From assembly GCA_027924585.1 (NCBI GenBank), contig BSBM01000232.1, positions 26,560,501-26,624,500 of the forward strand: a DNA stretch of 64,000 nt. Reading direction: 5' to 3'. A model generated the notes under the pieces. The model was not told where the DNA came from and did not search any database. It worked only from the letters and a program-made list of their open reading frames with translations. Positions 24,419-36,475 of this stretch are shown here, piece by piece (within the stretch, counting starts at the first letter, position 1; each line of letters begins with the position of its first letter). Both the position numbers and the translations under genes were made by a program. This stretch comes from Larix kaempferi (lineage: Eukaryota; Streptophyta; Pinopsida; Pinales; Pinaceae).

Positions 24419-27400
24419 AACTTATGTCCTTCAACTGTCGCGGGTTGGCGAGCCCCATAAAAAAATCGTCGCTTAGGAGGCTTCCGTCAGATGTATTATT
24501 GCTGCAAGAAACTTTGGGTGGCAGTGAGGAGGTTGTACGAGCTTTAGAATCTTTGCTTCCTGGTTGGAAGTTTGTTGGAGTGGATGCTCGGGGGCGTTCT
24601 GGAGGGCTGGCCTCGGGGTGGAAGGTTAAGAGCTGCCGTTGTGATTGTTCTTGGGGAATCTCCTCTGGTATCGGTTTAGAAGTTTGGGATGCTGAGATTG
24701 GTCGGACGATCACGATTCTAAATATATACGGGCCCTATTTAAATAGGGTGGGCTACTGGGACTCCTTGTTATGTATGGATCTTTTTGATGGCAGGGATGT
24801 GATTACGGGTGGGGATTTCAATCTTTCTCTGGGGTCTTCTGAAGTATGGGGGCCTCGGGCTGCTTCAGATACATTAGCAAATTATTTCATTCAAGCCTTT
24901 GTCAGGAAGGATCTTCTGGACATTTTACCATCCAAGTTAACTCCAACTTGGAGGAATAAGAGAGCAGGGGAACATAGGGTGGCAAAACGACTGGATAGGT
25001 TTCTGGTGGCCGAAGTACTGGCACTGGGAGTAGATGTTGTCAGACAGTGGGTAGGGTCAGGTGGGATATCTAACCATTGTCCCATCTTCCTGGAGTTACG
25101 AGGTAACAAGAAAAAACCTCCTAGCCCTTTCAAATTCAATCCTAGCTGGATGAAGGAGGAGGCTTTTATTAAGCTGATTCAGGAACAATGGGTTCATCGA
25201 CCACTTGATTCTCAGATGCATGTGGGTGCACACTTTCATCACAATCTTAAGCGAATAAAAGAGGCAACTATTTCATGGGCTCATGACAAAAGGGTGATTT
25301 ATGATCAGACTTTGCGGGCTGCTGAGCTGAACATCGATAGGATTCTAAATAGTCTGGGCATGGGATTTTTGGATGAACAACAGAAAGGAGAGCTGTTGGA
25401 GTGGGAGAGACGCAGGAATGTGATCCTGTGTGAGCGAGAAAAGCTGTGGAGAATGAAAAGTAGGGCGATTTGGATTCAGTGCGGTGATGAGAATACTAAA
25501 TTTTTTCAAGCGTATGGTAAGGGGAGAAAATTCACAAACTCTATTTGGGAACTATCTTCAGAAGCAGGGGAACAGGTTTCCAGCTTTGATGGATTAGCAG
25601 AGATGGGGGTTCGACATTTTGGAGATTTATTCACTACACAACCTGGAGTCTCCATTGTTGAGGTTATTCGGGTGACTCAGCTTTTTCCACGTTTTGTGGG
25701 GGAGGATGATAATAGACTGCTGATGGAGGAGGTGACGTCGATGGAGCTCTTGCTGGTAATGCAATCCTTTCAAAAAGATAAAAGCCCGGGGCCAGATGGC
25801 TGGCCTATAGAATTCTTCTTAGGATTCTATGACTTCTTCGGAGAGGAAATATTGAATGTGGTGGAAGAATCACGAAAGGCTGGGTTTGTACATGGCCCCT
25901 TCAACTCCACCTTTTTAGCTCTTTTACCGAAGAAGGACAAGCCTGACAGCTTTGATGAATTCAGACCTATTTCTCTCTGCAATTGTATCTATAAGATCAT
26001 CACTAAGGTTATGGCGAGGAGACTCAAGAGTATTTTGTCCAAGCATATTTCTTGTGAGCAATTTGGCTTCTTGGAAGGCCGCCAAATTCATGAGGCCATT
26101 GGAGTTGCACAGGAAGGATTACACACTCTGAAAGTGCGGAAGCAGAAGGGTGCTGTGATTAAGATTGATCTATCAAAAGCATTTGATAGGGTTAGTTGGC
26201 TATATATCTGGATGCTTTTAACTCATCTGGGGTTCTGCTACGAATTTATTAGATGGATTATGGCCTGCCTCACAACGGTGAGCTTTGCTGTACTGATCAA
26301 TGGTTCTGCTAGCCCATTCTTCTAGGCGGGAAGGGGGCTTAGACAGGGATGTCCCCTCTCTCCGCTGCTGTTTCTACTTGTTGCTGAAGGACTCAGCCGT
26401 TTTATTCTGAATGCAAAAGCTGATGGTTCCTTTCGAGGCATATCCATTTCCCAGGTATTGTTTATTACACATCTTCTTTTTGTTGATGACATTCTGATAT
26501 TCTGTGATGGCACGCGACAGGATATTGACAAGGTGGTTGAAGGTCTCCAATTAGTGCAAGTTGCAGCGGGTATGTTAGTGAATATTGACAAATCTACTAT
26601 CACTTGCTCAAATTTAACCGAGCAGGAGATTCATAGAATGGTTAACAAACTACCCTACAGGACTTTGGATATTGATGATGGATTAAAGTACCTTGGCTTT
26701 CAACTGAAACCAAATGCTTATCTGAAGGCTGATTGGAACTGGCTAATAGCAAAATTAGAACAGCGCCTTAATGGATGGAGCCATAAATGGCTCTCTCGGG
26801 CTGGGAGGTTGGTCCTGATTAAATCAGTCTTGGAAGAAATTCCGGTGTATTGGATGTCTCTTGCTTGGATTCCCATTGGCATTCTGGAGAAGATCCGAAG
26901 ATTGTGTTTTTCCTTTCTTTGGAAGAGATCGAGTGAGCATCAAGCATTGGTGTGGGTCAGATGGGATAAAATTGCTGTCCCAAAAGCATTAGGAGGATGG
27001 GGGTTAAAGAATATTTTTCTGTTTGCAAAATCCTTGGGGGCCAAAGTGTCGTGGCGACTAATACATACACAGAGTCTTTGGACTAGAGTGGTATATCATA
27101 AATATATTGCCCCTCTTACTCTTCTCGAATGGATCCGGCTGGGCAATAAGTCGAGGGAAAATTGCTCTGTGGTCTGGAAAGCGGTGGTGCAGCATTTCTC
27201 TTTGGTTGGTTTTGGATAAGTGTGGAGGATCGGCAATGGGCGTCTCCTTCGTATTGGGCTGGACCCTTGGGTTGGCTGCAGGGGAGGTCATGTCCTTTCT
27301 GTGGAATTGAGGACTATTTTGGCTACTAGAGGATGTCATTTTCTGGCGGATATAGAGGATCCGGGATCATCTACTCTATGGCAACATGGGTGGATCTCTG

Positions 27401-28568
27401 CTCGGCGACTTGAGATCTCTGTAGAACTGCAGGGGGCCTGGGAGGAATATCTACGGATCTTAAGACATACAAATATTCGACTGACCAACAGGGTTGATGA
27501 ACTTATCTGGGATCACCATCCCTCGGGAATATACTCACCTAAAAATGGATATATCCAGCTGAATGTGGAAGTACATAACAGGGAATTGGTGTGGTGGTGG
27601 AAATATCTGTGGAAGTTACGATGTCCGGGTAAAGCAAAACTACTCTTCTGGGCTCTACTGGAAAATAAGGCTCCTACCTGGGACATACTGCAAAAACGTT
27701 TCCTCCAGGGTCCGGGGATCTGTCCACTTTGCCGGGATGTGGAAGAGACCATTGCTCATATTTTTATTCACTGTCGTTTTTCACAGGCTGTTTGGAATGC
27801 TACCAGCAGATATTTGGATTTGCAGGTGCAGTGGAGGGGCGAGAGCGTCCTGGAAGCGTTCCATGAGTGGTGGTCTTTTCATAAATCCACTTCCTTATGG
27901 GCCTTCCGTGTATATACGCATGGGGCATTTGGATTACACGCAACAAGTTGATTTTCCATGATTGCAGGGTTCCGTTGGAGTCTCTCGTGGCTCAAGCTGT
28001 AGCAGTTTTACATCATTTCGAGGCTCCTGTCCATGTGAGCTGAACACGACCTGTGCGGGTGGAACAAATTGACAAAACCATGCCATGGGCATTCTTCGAT
28101 GGCGCCTCATTAAACCATCAATCGGTGTGTGGAGGGGGGGGAGCCCTTTACAAAACTGAGTCCCATTACTTCCATCTCGTGGCTGGTTTGGGGAGAGGAA
28201 CAAATAACTATGCTGAACTCATGTCTCTTAAACTGCTGATGTTATTTGCACTTGAACAAGGATGCCTATCTCTATAGATTTTCGGCGACTCCATGATTGT
28301 TATCAACTGGGCAAAGGAGATCACACAATGTCATGTGATGGTACTATTACCAATCCTGGAGGAGGTGATCCAGTTAAAGCTGTCTTTCAACCACATTACA
28401 TTTACGCATATCTACAGGGAGAGGAATGGGTTGGCCGATAAACTCTCCAAGGAAGCGACGCAGCAGGAATTAGTACTTGGAACATGGAGGATTACTATTC
28501 ATTCACCGGGGGGCACATTCAGCTATTATCACAGACCTTTTTATGATGATATTGAGGCACAGCACTGA
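24415..28568 (+). pseudogene. LINE ORF2: endonuclease, reverse transcriptase, zf-RVT, RNase H; several lesions
   Basis: It starts MKLMSFNCRGL. Endonuclease: LLLQETLGG, GGDFNLS (about 24,809), TWRN, RLDRF and SNHCP near 25,070, where SDH is expected. Reverse transcriptase: FRPISLCNCIYKIITKV, SKAFDRVSW (first catalytic Asp, about 26,165), GLRQGCPLSPLLF, FVDD at 26,479-26,490. zf-RVT: CPLC...H...C, 27,721-27,776. RNase H: FDGAS, TNNYAEL, FGDSM and GLADKL, so all four acidic residues (D-E-D-D) remain. Lesions: TAG 26,323, TAA 27,217, a frame change near 27,880-27,920, TGA 28,041 and TAG 28,275. Length and order match intact plant L1-type ORF2 proteins. Only a 4-nt overlap separates it from ORF1. 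Confidence 0.92.
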
Positions 28569-28824
28569 GCTACAGCTCAGCTTTTGATGATCAATGATGG
28601 TTACGTTATTCCATTTCTGTTTACAGATTTTATGTAATAGGATAAATGTGGGTTGTATGGACAACAGTATGTTTTTGCTGTATGTATGGGACATTAGATA
28701 AGATGATAATATGGGACTGTTAAGATGTGACAATGTAGGGATCTAAGTGATTCTACTACATGTGCTGAATGTAGCTTTGTTCATCTATTTGAAATAAAAT
28801 TATGATTTTTTCCGAGGAAAAAAA
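28569..28824 (+). other. LINE 3' UTR and poly-A tail
   Basis: About 250 bp after the ORF2 stop, ending GAAATAAAATTATGATTTTTTCCGAGG and nine A's. AATAAA near 28,793 may be the polyadenylation signal. Confidence 0.8.
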
Positions 28825-28840
28825 AACATAAATAATAAGG
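28825..28840. repeat. Right target-site duplication of the full-length LINE
   Basis: AACATAAATAATAAGG directly follows the poly-A tail and matches 22,206-22,221 exactly. Confidence 0.95.
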
Positions 28841-30349
28841 AAATTAATTACAATTTAAATTCATGCTCATGGAGAACACTGACATTACACAACTAATTCT
28901 ATGGATTTCTCTCATCTTCCTACTACACATACATATAAACCCCCACATACTCAACTATCTCAATGGATCAAGGTTTCAATTAGCGCAAGTTGTAGGTAGA
29001 TGATATACATGGTTTCATTTTTATTTCTCTAGTGCTCATAGTTGAATACATGAAACAAGAACAATCTACAAGAATAATGAATTGGAGAACCTTGTATGCA
29101 TAAAATGATGTTATATTCTATAGAATAGAATTGCATGGACCAATTGTTCTCCTACTAGCATAAAATGATTTTTCCAATAGCACATGATATAATATGGAAA
29201 AGGATGAAAGGTTAATAATTTAATTTGAATAACCATAGGATAAGGATAAAATCCTAGAACCCCATTGTCCACTCCATTCCTAGGATTATAGTCCCATATT
29301 CTCCCCCTTCAACCTTATTTGGTGTTTTAGCATTATACCAATGTTTCCTCTTTTACACAGTATTTCAAACATAGTGCAAAGTTTTCACCCTGGCAATATC
29401 TAGCCACATGGTTATTATGGAATTTACCAAGACTTAAACATGAGAAACCACCTAATACTATTCATACATTCTCTAGTCAAGTCTTGGCCTTACGATATAA
29501 AATAGGAATATGTATAAGGAGTATTACATATTTACATGATAGGGTCCTACACCTCAACCAAATAAGCAAATATACATCCAAATAGACACAATTCAATTCA
29601 ATAACGTCTTACCTAAATCAAGTGAAAGACTGAAAGAATAAGAGGCCTCTTCAAGTGGGCAAGCTTCTATTAAAAATATATCAAATGCACCATATAGGAT
29701 AATATTTAAAATTTGTTTTCTTGGTGTATATATAGGTGACAAAGAGAGTTAGAAATAAATAATAAGTTGGCATAACATAATTAATGCAATGGAAATGCAT
29801 GAGGTTTATGGTTAGGGATTCACATCCCGCTTTATCTCAAATGAACATTTTTTTGGACATGTGTTGTCCTCTTTGTAGGTTCCCAGAGCAAGGGAGGTCT
29901 AGGTGGGATGATTTTGGTAAAGGAATTGGGGTTGTAATATAATCTATGTATTGTAAACAAAAAAGATAATGCAATGAGATAGAGAGTGGAGAAACCCACA
30001 AGAATGTTGGTTTACTTGGTTTTAGGTTTCAAGGGTAAATCTATGTCTAATGTGTGTGTGATCCATTGTTAATTCTTGTTATTTATATTCTATTTGGTAT
30101 TGATTTTATCACATGAGTTTACCAAAACCCTTCACATTTTCCTCAACATTTCCCAAGTTGAAACTTGTATTGGTAGGTTATTCCACTTAACAGGGAACTT
30201 AGTAATTGCTTAATGAGCTACTTAGTAATTGCTTTGTCTCTAAGCTACTTAATCCATGTTTCTATGAATATTTCATATTATAATATGGTTTACCCCTTTT
30301 CATGAAGCTATGGGAAATATTCTAAACTACTATAATTTCATTGGTTATG
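28841..30349. other. No gene seen; may include the 3' LTR of element A
   Basis: AT-rich sequence without coding motifs. As it lies just past the integrase end of minus-strand element A, part of it should be that element's 3' LTR, but no matching 5' copy was found, so no borders are offered. Confidence 0.5.
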
Positions 30350-31385
30350 TTATCTAGACAAGAAACATGAAAGACCATATGTAGACATGAAGGAGGAAAC
30401 AATAGTGTGTTGCATATTTACAATCCTTTGCAACACCTTATAGGGACCATAGTTCTTGAGTGCTAAATTATTTTCCTTTGTTTTTGCTTGAGGGACATTC
30501 TTTTGTATAGATGTAGCCTCAAAAATACCCAATCCCCCACTTCAAAGTGATTTTCATTGTGATGTTGACTTTCCCACTATTTCATCATGTTTTATACTAT
30601 CACCAAGTTGTCCTTCCATAATTGGAGAAGCTCTTGCTATCATTAGATGAAATCTTCAACAAATTGAACCTTAGGTTCCCCTCTAAAGGGTGATGTAATT
30701 GATGGAGTATTCAATACCAATAGAGTGATATAAATAGGGATATTTTGGTTGTAGTATGGAAGGAAGTGTTGTACCACTATTTTACTAAAATTAACCACTT
30801 GACCAACTATGACTACTTATCATATGAAAAGTAATAGAGATAAAATTCTATACATTTATTGAAAATATCAGTTTACCCATTAGATTGGTGATGGTAAGTG
30901 GAGTTGTGAGCTAGTTGAGTACCCAAAAAGAAAATAAAGTGATCAAAAAATTACTTGTGAAAATGGGATCTTTGTCACTCATAATAATCTTGGGATTTTC
31001 ATGTAACTTTTAAAATATTTCCATGACAGTTGGGAATAATATAATTTCATTATGAATATGATAAAGTGAAAAAAAGGGGCATACTTTTTTATTTGATCCA
31101 TGATGGCATTCTTCACTTTAGAATTCGGTAGAGTTGTGATAAAATCCTTTAAGGCCTATTCCCAAAATTTATTGCATATAAATAATGGTTTTAGAATAAC
31201 TAGGGCCTTTAACATCTATCCTTTTTTTTTTTATCAAACCAAACACTCAACCACAAACTTTTGAAGACTATTTTTTAGACCTTCCCAAAAAAATTCCATT
31301 TGATCCCGTGACAAATTTCAGAAATCCCCAAGTGTCCACCTATAGGAGAAGTGATTAGTTCAAAAAGGACCTTCTATTTGAGTTG
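30350..31385 (-). pseudogene. Element A integrase remnant
   Basis: Minus-strand pieces show GGHLGI...IKWNFF (zinc-binding part, about 31,330-31,380), DFITTLPNSK (start of the catalytic core, about 31,150), SDKDPIFTSNF (second catalytic Asp, about 30,970), and a QSNG-TD block where the Glu of D,D35E appears as Asp. ENHFEVGDWVFLRL (about 30,530-30,570) and NYGPYKVLQRI (about 30,425-30,460) are the C-terminal DNA-binding region of gypsy integrases. Frames change repeatedly. Confidence 0.8.
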
Positions 31386-31779
31386 GGATTTATTACATAA
31401 ATATAAATGGTTCTTATACTAAATAATCATTCTTCCACATAAATTTATTTGATGCACTAGGGTCCTATTGTAGTTTTTTAATGATTTGACATATAGTTTG
31501 CTCCTATTTCCACTTTATCCTTCTTCCACCCAAATAAAACACACAATATAAATAGAATAAAGTAATGTCTCATTGTCCCCTTCTTTCCATGAAAGTTCAT
31601 TTTCCACCACATTCTCTTCCCCTTTCCATAGATAATTTCTCATTCATAAACTAACGTCTTTGTGACCCATTTTTGTTGTTTTATTGAATGAAGTCGTTGT
31701 GTCCTAAGAAGTACTTTATATTACCATGATTTTTTTATACCATGAAGTGTCTCCTATTAGGTAAGTATGAAATTTATTT

Positions 31780-31990
31780 ACCACATTTAGTGTTTTTCCT
31801 TCTCATCCATGGTTTTAGTAAGTTTTTTCCATTTATGTTGGAAGATTTTAAAGTCGTCGATCCTTCTTACATAAAAATATACCAATGCCATGCTTAAGGC
31901 ATCACATTCCACACTAAATGTTTTGTGAATATGAGCATGCATAGACAATATTTCTACACATGTCAATATTATGTTTCTCAAATACTTGGG
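31780..31990 (-). pseudogene. Element A RNase H remnant
   Basis: The minus-strand ORF contains TFSVECDALSMAL, matching the VECDAS block that holds the first catalytic Asp of gypsy RNase H, followed by a recognisable but diverged continuation ending in DEKEKH. It lies between RT and integrase as expected. The RT-RNase H linker (a GYxKKFVTIYDQI block near 32,040-32,090) is just to its right. Confidence 0.65.
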
Positions 31991-32103
31991 TTATGTCTTA
32001 ATTCCAAGAAAACATCCCTTTTAAATAATACGGTTAGAGGATCTTATATTTGATCATAAATCGTGACAAACTTTTTTCAATATCCTCTCAATCCAAATAA
32101 TAC

Positions 32104-32988
32104 CAAGGAAAATTTTAGGGACTAATCTTAGCCCATGTGATAAATTTAGGGATTTTAAATTTTTAATGGGATAATTTTTTATTAAGCACCCATTAGGTAT
32201 GATTAGCCCACATTTTATTTAGATATTTTTAATAAATAGGAGGTTAGCCCCATCGAATTTAAAAAGGGGATCCAAGATAAAATAATTTATCCCTTCTAAA
32301 GATGGATTTAAACCTCTGTTAGCCCACAAAAATCACTAGGCATCTCCCATTTGCCCATGATTTCCAGAAATGGTAGTTTCTAGAGGCTCTTCCACCTTCT
32401 ATCGATCATGTAAATCGAAGACAAAGTTATATTCGTCCATATTTTATGGCTTGAATATGATTTTGCAACTTGCTTAATGTCCACACGAGAAGGGCAGTTG
32501 ATATTTACTATAAGGTATTATAGTGACCCATTTTCATCTAGGAGGGTTCTAAATCCCATCCCCTAAGATCCAAAGTTTCCTTAAAAAAGATGGGGATTGT
32601 GAAGCTTGCGATCGACAATGTAGAAATAATGATTTTGTGGGTGTTTGGGGCATCATGCTTGGGGGATGGAACTTCATTTATATCCCTGTAATTGGAAATG
32701 CAGGGGGCCATGACTTGCCAAGAAGAAACTTGCCAAAAGATTCACTAATACTTCACAAGGTTTTATAATTTAGTGAAAGCTTCGCCAATATTTTACAAGG
32801 TTTTATTATTTAGTGAAATATTCACAAAGAATTTACAAAATTATATAATTCAATGAGAGATTCACCAAAAAATTATATATGCACAATATAACATTGCTAA
32901 AATAGCCTTGATATTTTCCTATATATCATGGGGATTCACCCATTTATTATACATAGAAATTTAGGGGGGGTTCTTAAACTTTTCCTTG
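32104..32988. mobile_element. hAT-like MITE inside element A (885 bp)
   Basis: Terminal inverted repeats: CAAGGAAAATTTTAGGGAC at the left, and the reverse complement of the right end reads CAAGGAAAAGTTTAAGAACC. Both begin with the YARNG pattern of hAT elements. An 8-bp duplication AATAATAC flanks it at 32,096-32,103 and 32,989-32,996. It separates RT-side from RNase H-side sequence of element A, which independently supports the borders. No transposase is inside, so it was mobilised in trans. A related 293-bp copy lies at 63,513-63,805. Confidence 0.9.
32741..32870. repeat. 40-bp tandem repeat within the MITE, about 3.3 copies
   Basis: TTCACTAATA, TTCGCCAATA, TTCACAAAGA and TTCACCAAAA start units at 32,741, 32,781, 32,821 and 32,861. 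Each full unit holds a TTTATAATTTAGTGA-like core. Confidence 0.85.
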
Positions 32989-32996
32989 AATAATAC

Positions 32997-34730
32997 CCTA
33001 ATACTATTTAGGGTTTTGGGAATTGGTCATATTAGCATTGATATAATCATAATGGGGTCCACTTTAACACCCCCATGACATCTAATATGGCCCAGATAGT
33101 CCACTTTCCAAGTCACAAAGGCACACTTGGAAGTTTTCACTTATAGTTTTTTCGAGGATCCTCCTATAGTGTTAAGACCAAATCAACATGTTATATAGAT
33201 TGTTAACACGATTTTTTTGTAAATTAATATATCATCAAAAAATATCAACACAAAGTTTCCAAGGAAGGGATTCAAAATCGGACTCATGAAGCTTTGAAAT
33301 GTTGAAGGTACATTATTAAGTGCAAAAGGTATCACCCAAATTTCATAATAAACTTCATGTGTTCTAAAGGATATTATGGGAATTCCCTTTCCACTCATTA
33401 TAGTTGTTGTTAATGGATTCATCAAAATGACTGGGGTTATCACCAACATATTGGGTTTCAATTAGATAGACAGTCTAGGATTGAAATGCAAGCAAATAGA
33501 CTCCTTGAGACCAATTCTAAACAAAAGAGGTTATGAAGAAGAAGCTAGTGTACCTTATTTATGACGGCTAGTCCTAGATTTCTTTGCTCCAATCATGCTT
33601 GTTATTGATATCTGACTTGCAAAACAACCATAAAAACCTTCCTCAAACAAATTGGCTAATATAAATGATGAAATTAAACTTTAACATAAAATCAGCTAGT
33701 TAAATGAAATGAACTTCAAACAATGAGCTGAACATAAACACTGATGAACACTAAATTTGGGAAGGGCAAGATGTCCAATCTATATTCATGTAGTAGAAAA
33801 GTACAAGATTACCTTAATTTTCCAAGCATCTTGCAAAACCAAGACTCTAGGTCTCCTACTTGTCTCCTCTAATAATCCCAACCAATCTCCAAATGTATAA
33901 AGGAATGAAACTATCTGAGAGCAATACTTCCAGAAAATAGGGAATGTATATCAATGCACAGGGAAAAATGGTGGAGATGAGATCTTTCCTCCAACATAAA
34001 TTTACTTAGGAAAAAGTACCCTCTCCTGGCCTATATCTCTCTATTTTATAGTAAATGGAGATAGTTACCATTGGATAAGAGGAGGTTGTAACAGATGGGG
34101 TAGTTACCAAAACCACCCTAACTTCCTCGATTTTCAAAATTTTATTTATTTTTCATATTTTTTGGAGAAAATCACCCTTAAATCAAGGGTAATAGGCGAT
34201 TAAATCATTGTTAAGGATTTAAAAAAGTGTGATTACAATTTTTTCTTGAAATCGTTGGCTGACCAAAGTTTGGGAGCGATTAAATCACAGTTTTCATGAC
34301 CTTTGGGAGCAATTATGCTCTTTTGAAGGGATTTTCAAGGAAAATGGGAATTGTTGAGGATTTCAGTCAATGATCAAGGCCATAGTAGCTGAAACCAAAT
34401 CAAGGCCCTTTCGTCCATAATTGTCCTTTTCTATGATGAGCATTCAACATTTGAGGTGTCATCTTTGAACTGTCGTCGGTGACGGAGAAGTGTCGATTTG
34501 GGCTATAACAATAATGTAATGATATCTTGAATGAAGATTCCACTTAGTATATAAAAATACTCCCCTTAGTTCATTTAAAAATTAATTAGTGACAAAAAAA
34601 ACATATCTTTAATGGCGATCTACTTTAGTTCTCTATAATCTAGACACTTATGCTACGAAGAATCTATTTTGTAAACCATCGCCATTGGTAAAAATATTTA
34701 AGAACTTTGGCTAGTTCAAATGATTCTAGC
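32997..34730 (-). pseudogene. Element A reverse transcriptase, split by an insertion
   Basis: The N-terminal part (about 34,515-34,720) contains CLDYREL, AIKD and LNELRG blocks in shifting frames. The remainder (33,000-33,404) contains FRTHEVYYEI, PFALNNVPSTFQ, FFDDILIY (the catalytic DD pair, about 33,220-33,245), then KCAF and KVDYLGHI. These are standard Ty3/gypsy RT blocks. The missing middle is exactly where 33,405-34,510 is inserted. Confidence 0.85.
33405..34510. mobile_element. Probable solo LTR inside element A RT
   Basis: The 1.1-kb insertion starts TGTTGTTA and ends CTATAACA, so it is TG...CA with short inverted ends. The flanks are ATAGT (33,400-33,404) and ATAAT (34,511-34,515), four of five bases matching as a decayed 5-bp target duplication. 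RT motifs on either side are contiguous once it is ignored. No primer-binding site or coding sequence was seen inside. Confidence 0.6.
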
Positions 34731-34989
34731 CTCTAGAATTTAATGAACTATATGCTCATTATCACTCTTATTGGAATAGGGATATTTGTAAGGTTATATG
34801 TCAGGGGAAAGGATTCCAAGGATGAGTTCAATAACATGATCATTCTCTCAAGAAGGAGGAAGATATTTGGCCATCTTGCCAAATACCTTGAAATGATTAA
34901 TGATAAATATTTGGATACCAAGGGAACAAACTTATTAGATGTTTGAATATATATACTGAGTATAGTTGTGCAAGTAACCTTGGGTTTCC

Positions 34990-35330
34990 CCTGGTTAACA
35001 ATTTTTTCATGCTATTGGATATTATCACTTTAGATGGTTTCTCTTGCATAGTACCATTGAGTTAAATTTTCTTTCCTTTTAAGAAAAATATTTCTTAAAA
35101 TTGATAGGCATTGTTCACCACAATTTTAACCATTGGACCCATAATACCACACCAATACCACCCATTTGGATTGAAATATTTGGCATGTGCAAGAAATAAT
35201 CATCCACAATCATTACATGATAATATGGTGCTAGATTTATAAATCAACTAATTAGAAATTTGGATAATTTGTGGTTAATCAAACTATGAGTACTACCACA
35301 ATCGATATCCATTAATATATTTTCTTCTTG
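34990..35330 (-). pseudogene. Element A aspartic protease remnant
   Basis: The minus strand near 35,280-35,310 reads MDIDCGSTHSLINHKL, the active-site loop of retroviral-type aspartic proteases (D-[ST]-G normally, here D-C-G). A PNISIQMGGIGVVLWVQWL stretch follows. It sits between gag and RT as expected. One frame is maintained over about 100 codons apart from stops. Confidence 0.65.
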
Positions 35331-35461
35331 ATACATATTTCATATTGTGATTTTGAGTAATGCTAACACTATCTAGATTATGACAATACATGGTTGGAGT
35401 ATCTCATATGGTTTTGGATCTTGAAAGGGTTCCAACTCTTTTTATACTTCCTCTTCATAAT

Positions 35462-36434
35462 CTATATCATATTACCACACATATGCCCCTTATTGTACTT
35501 TCTATCACAAATTAAACATAAATCCTTTTCTCTTCTTTCATTTAATTGTTGAGGTTTCATCCTTGTAGGTTGAGTAAGTTTAAGAGTGGAAACATTATGC
35601 TCCATATAGGTGTTAGTGGGAACCCTTCTAGTAGCCATATTTTTACCTTGAAATCTATTTTCCACATTTATATCCTTATATTTAGGCTCAAATAGGCACA
35701 CCTCATATTGAATTATCTCCTTTAAAATACCCATTGGAGATTTAACAATTTATCCTCTAGAAGATCCTTCACTCTAAGACATGACTTTTGAAAATATTGA
35801 ACATGTTAAGGAACTCGACCTTTCTTTGCGAGAGTTGTCAATCAAATAAATAATATTTTGTTCATACATTCTCCATAATGTGCTATCAATTCTTTTATTC
35901 TAAATATAAGGGTGGAATAGTGCCTTTTGTAGTGTTGGCAACTAATGTAGATAAAATAATTTCTATATGGAGATCAATCCATGTCACATGATCATTACCA
36001 TGAATATTCCTCATACTATATTTGGAATGAAAGTAGTTAATTGGCCTCAAGTTGAAACCATGATGTTGTTTATCATTGAGTGATGAATGATCAGGTGCTT
36101 GGGTTTCAAACCTCTTACTCTTCAAAAGTGTAAATTGTTTATCCATATGTGATTGGGACTTGATATTCTTATTATCCTTATCCTCTTCTTGAGGAGGTTA
36201 ATTCAAGATAAAGGGGCTTGTTATCTCTTTCATAATTTCATTCTTCATGTATTTGAGATCATATTTATTTTTCATCTCTTCTGGATCATCATTTCCTATG
36301 ACAGTTAGCTTCATATTACATTTAAAAATTTGTAATTTTGTTTTATTTACCATGTTTAGTATCTCATCCTTATTTTCCATTGGATTTTCCGTGCTCACTA
36401 TTTTCTCTTCCAACTTGGACACCTTAAATTCCAT
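35462..36434 (-). pseudogene. Element A gag remnant with zinc knuckle
   Basis: It starts at an ATG at 36,434 with a coiled N-terminal part (MEFKVSKLEEKIVS). A middle piece covers 35,895-36,146 and the C-terminal piece 35,462-35,734. The latter has CLICDRKYNKGHMC, the CX2CX6GHXC-type knuckle that follows an RRE(K) motif in plant gypsy gags. Stops and frameshifts separate the pieces. Gag would form the cytoplasmic particle. Confidence 0.7.
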
Positions 36435-36475
36435 ATCTTCATTATGCTTGTATGTAAAGGCTAAGTGTCACACCC

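Larger units (their letters stand above)
22222..28824 (+). mobile_element. Full-length L1-type LINE with 16-bp target duplication
   Basis: The element runs from just after the left duplication to a poly-A tail at 28,818-28,826, followed by the right duplication. The last A's are shared between tail and duplication, so the 3' border is uncertain by a few bases. About 6.6 kb: 5' UTR (22,222-22,945), ORF1, ORF2, 3' UTR (28,569-28,817). It was a complete insertion by target-primed reverse transcription. It now carries one stop in ORF1 and several lesions in ORF2, so it is old but the best preserved element in the window. Confidence 0.95.
30350..36475 (-). mobile_element. Element A: degenerate Ty3/gypsy retrotransposon, minus strand
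   Basis: Read right to left: gag with zinc knuckle, protease, reverse transcriptase, RNase H, integrase. That order is diagnostic for Ty3/gypsy. It is interrupted by a hAT-like MITE (32,104-32,988), a probable solo LTR (33,405-34,510) and, just upstream of gag, by element B at 36,476. Neither LTR was identified. Stops and frameshifts occur throughout, so it is long dead and the oldest layer of the nest. Confidence 0.85.
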
